NCBI RefSeq assembly: GCF_026420845.1
Contig: NZ_JAOWCB010000004.1
Span: 186,001-250,000, forward strand
Reading direction: 5' to 3'
Length of the DNA stretch: 64,000 bases
DNA from: Streptomyces sp. PR69
Lineage (GTDB): Bacteria > Actinomycetota > Actinomycetes > Streptomycetales > Streptomycetaceae
This document shows, one piece after another, positions 63,986 through 64,000 of the stretch; position 1 is the stretch's first letter, and the number at the start of each line of letters is the position of its first letter. The translations under genes were made by a program, and so were the position numbers. The notes under the pieces are model-generated. The model had not been told where the DNA came from. It searched no databases and saw only the letters and a list, made by a program, of their open reading frames with translations.

Positions 63986-64000
63986 TCAGTCGCGCCGGTT
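63986..64000 (-). CDS. Possible 3' end of the upstream binding-protein gene
   Basis: On the minus strand the last bases read codons for Asn-Arg-Arg-Asp followed by TGA at 63988-63986. Given the operon order, this could be the tail of an NgcE-like binding protein. Five codons are too few to verify the frame. Confidence 0.2.
   Translation of the reverse strand, partial: NRRD

Overview
The window is very GC-rich (about 70% or more by eye) chromosomal DNA from an actinomycete, almost certainly Streptomyces. The evidence is strong third-position G/C bias, frequent GTG/TTG starts, and Streptomyces-type families: a SAV2148-like HEPN protein, DUF3000, HemQ, a Rok7B7-like regulator between xylFGH-like and ngcFG-like genes, and an FxsT-like NB-ARC/TPR protein. 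From memory, much of the right half is arranged like the SCO6005-SCO6060 part of S. coelicolor. I see no rRNA, tRNA, CRISPR array, transposase or integrase.

Layout. 0.2-2.3 kb: DEDDh exonuclease and SAV2148-like HEPN protein. 2.6-12.7 kb: glycogen/trehalose metabolism (glgX, treY, treZ), interrupted by a DUF1707-FHA protein, a sugar-type MFS transporter and a GH1 glycosidase. 12.8-14.7 kb: M24 peptidase and a uridine-kinase-like P-loop kinase. 14.7-25.7 kb: an accessory conflict-type module. 25.9-34.3 kb: housekeeping genes (msrB, murC, zapE, osmC and others), a GT39-like membrane protein and a lipoprotein deacetylase. 34.4-38.4 kb: DUF4142, an MNIO (DUF692) enzyme and a TIGR04222 membrane protein. 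38.5-45.8 kb: secreted peptidase, hemY-hemQ and hemE around a CoADR-like flavoprotein, and DUF3000. 46.5-54.2 kb: response regulator, zinc-ribbon peptide, rnd, fadA-fadB, LCP protein and a NYN-domain protein. 54.8-64 kb: dxs, the xylFGH-like ABC transporter with its ROK regulator, and the ngcG/ngcF permeases of a second ABC transporter that runs off the right edge.

The most interesting region is 14.7-25.7 kb. Its left strand encodes a VMAP protein, a MoxR-type AAA ATPase and a 1,550-residue vWA-like/NB-ARC/TPR protein of the FxsT type. Each gene overlaps the next by 4 nt. Converging on them are a caspase-like protein with a C-terminal effector-associated domain, a 59-residue FxsA-like peptide, and a HExxH-type peptide beta-hydroxylase whose start overlaps the peptide stop. 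This is a vWA-MoxR-VMAP ternary system joined to a RiPP-like cassette. Three features are unusual: both catalytic positions of the caspase domain are replaced (GHG to GRG, DAC to DVH), no radical-SAM maturase is present, and the peptide lacks the FxSxx C-terminus. A plausible but untested reading is a nucleotide-dependent surveillance switch whose output is the modified peptide or a protein assembly rather than proteolysis.
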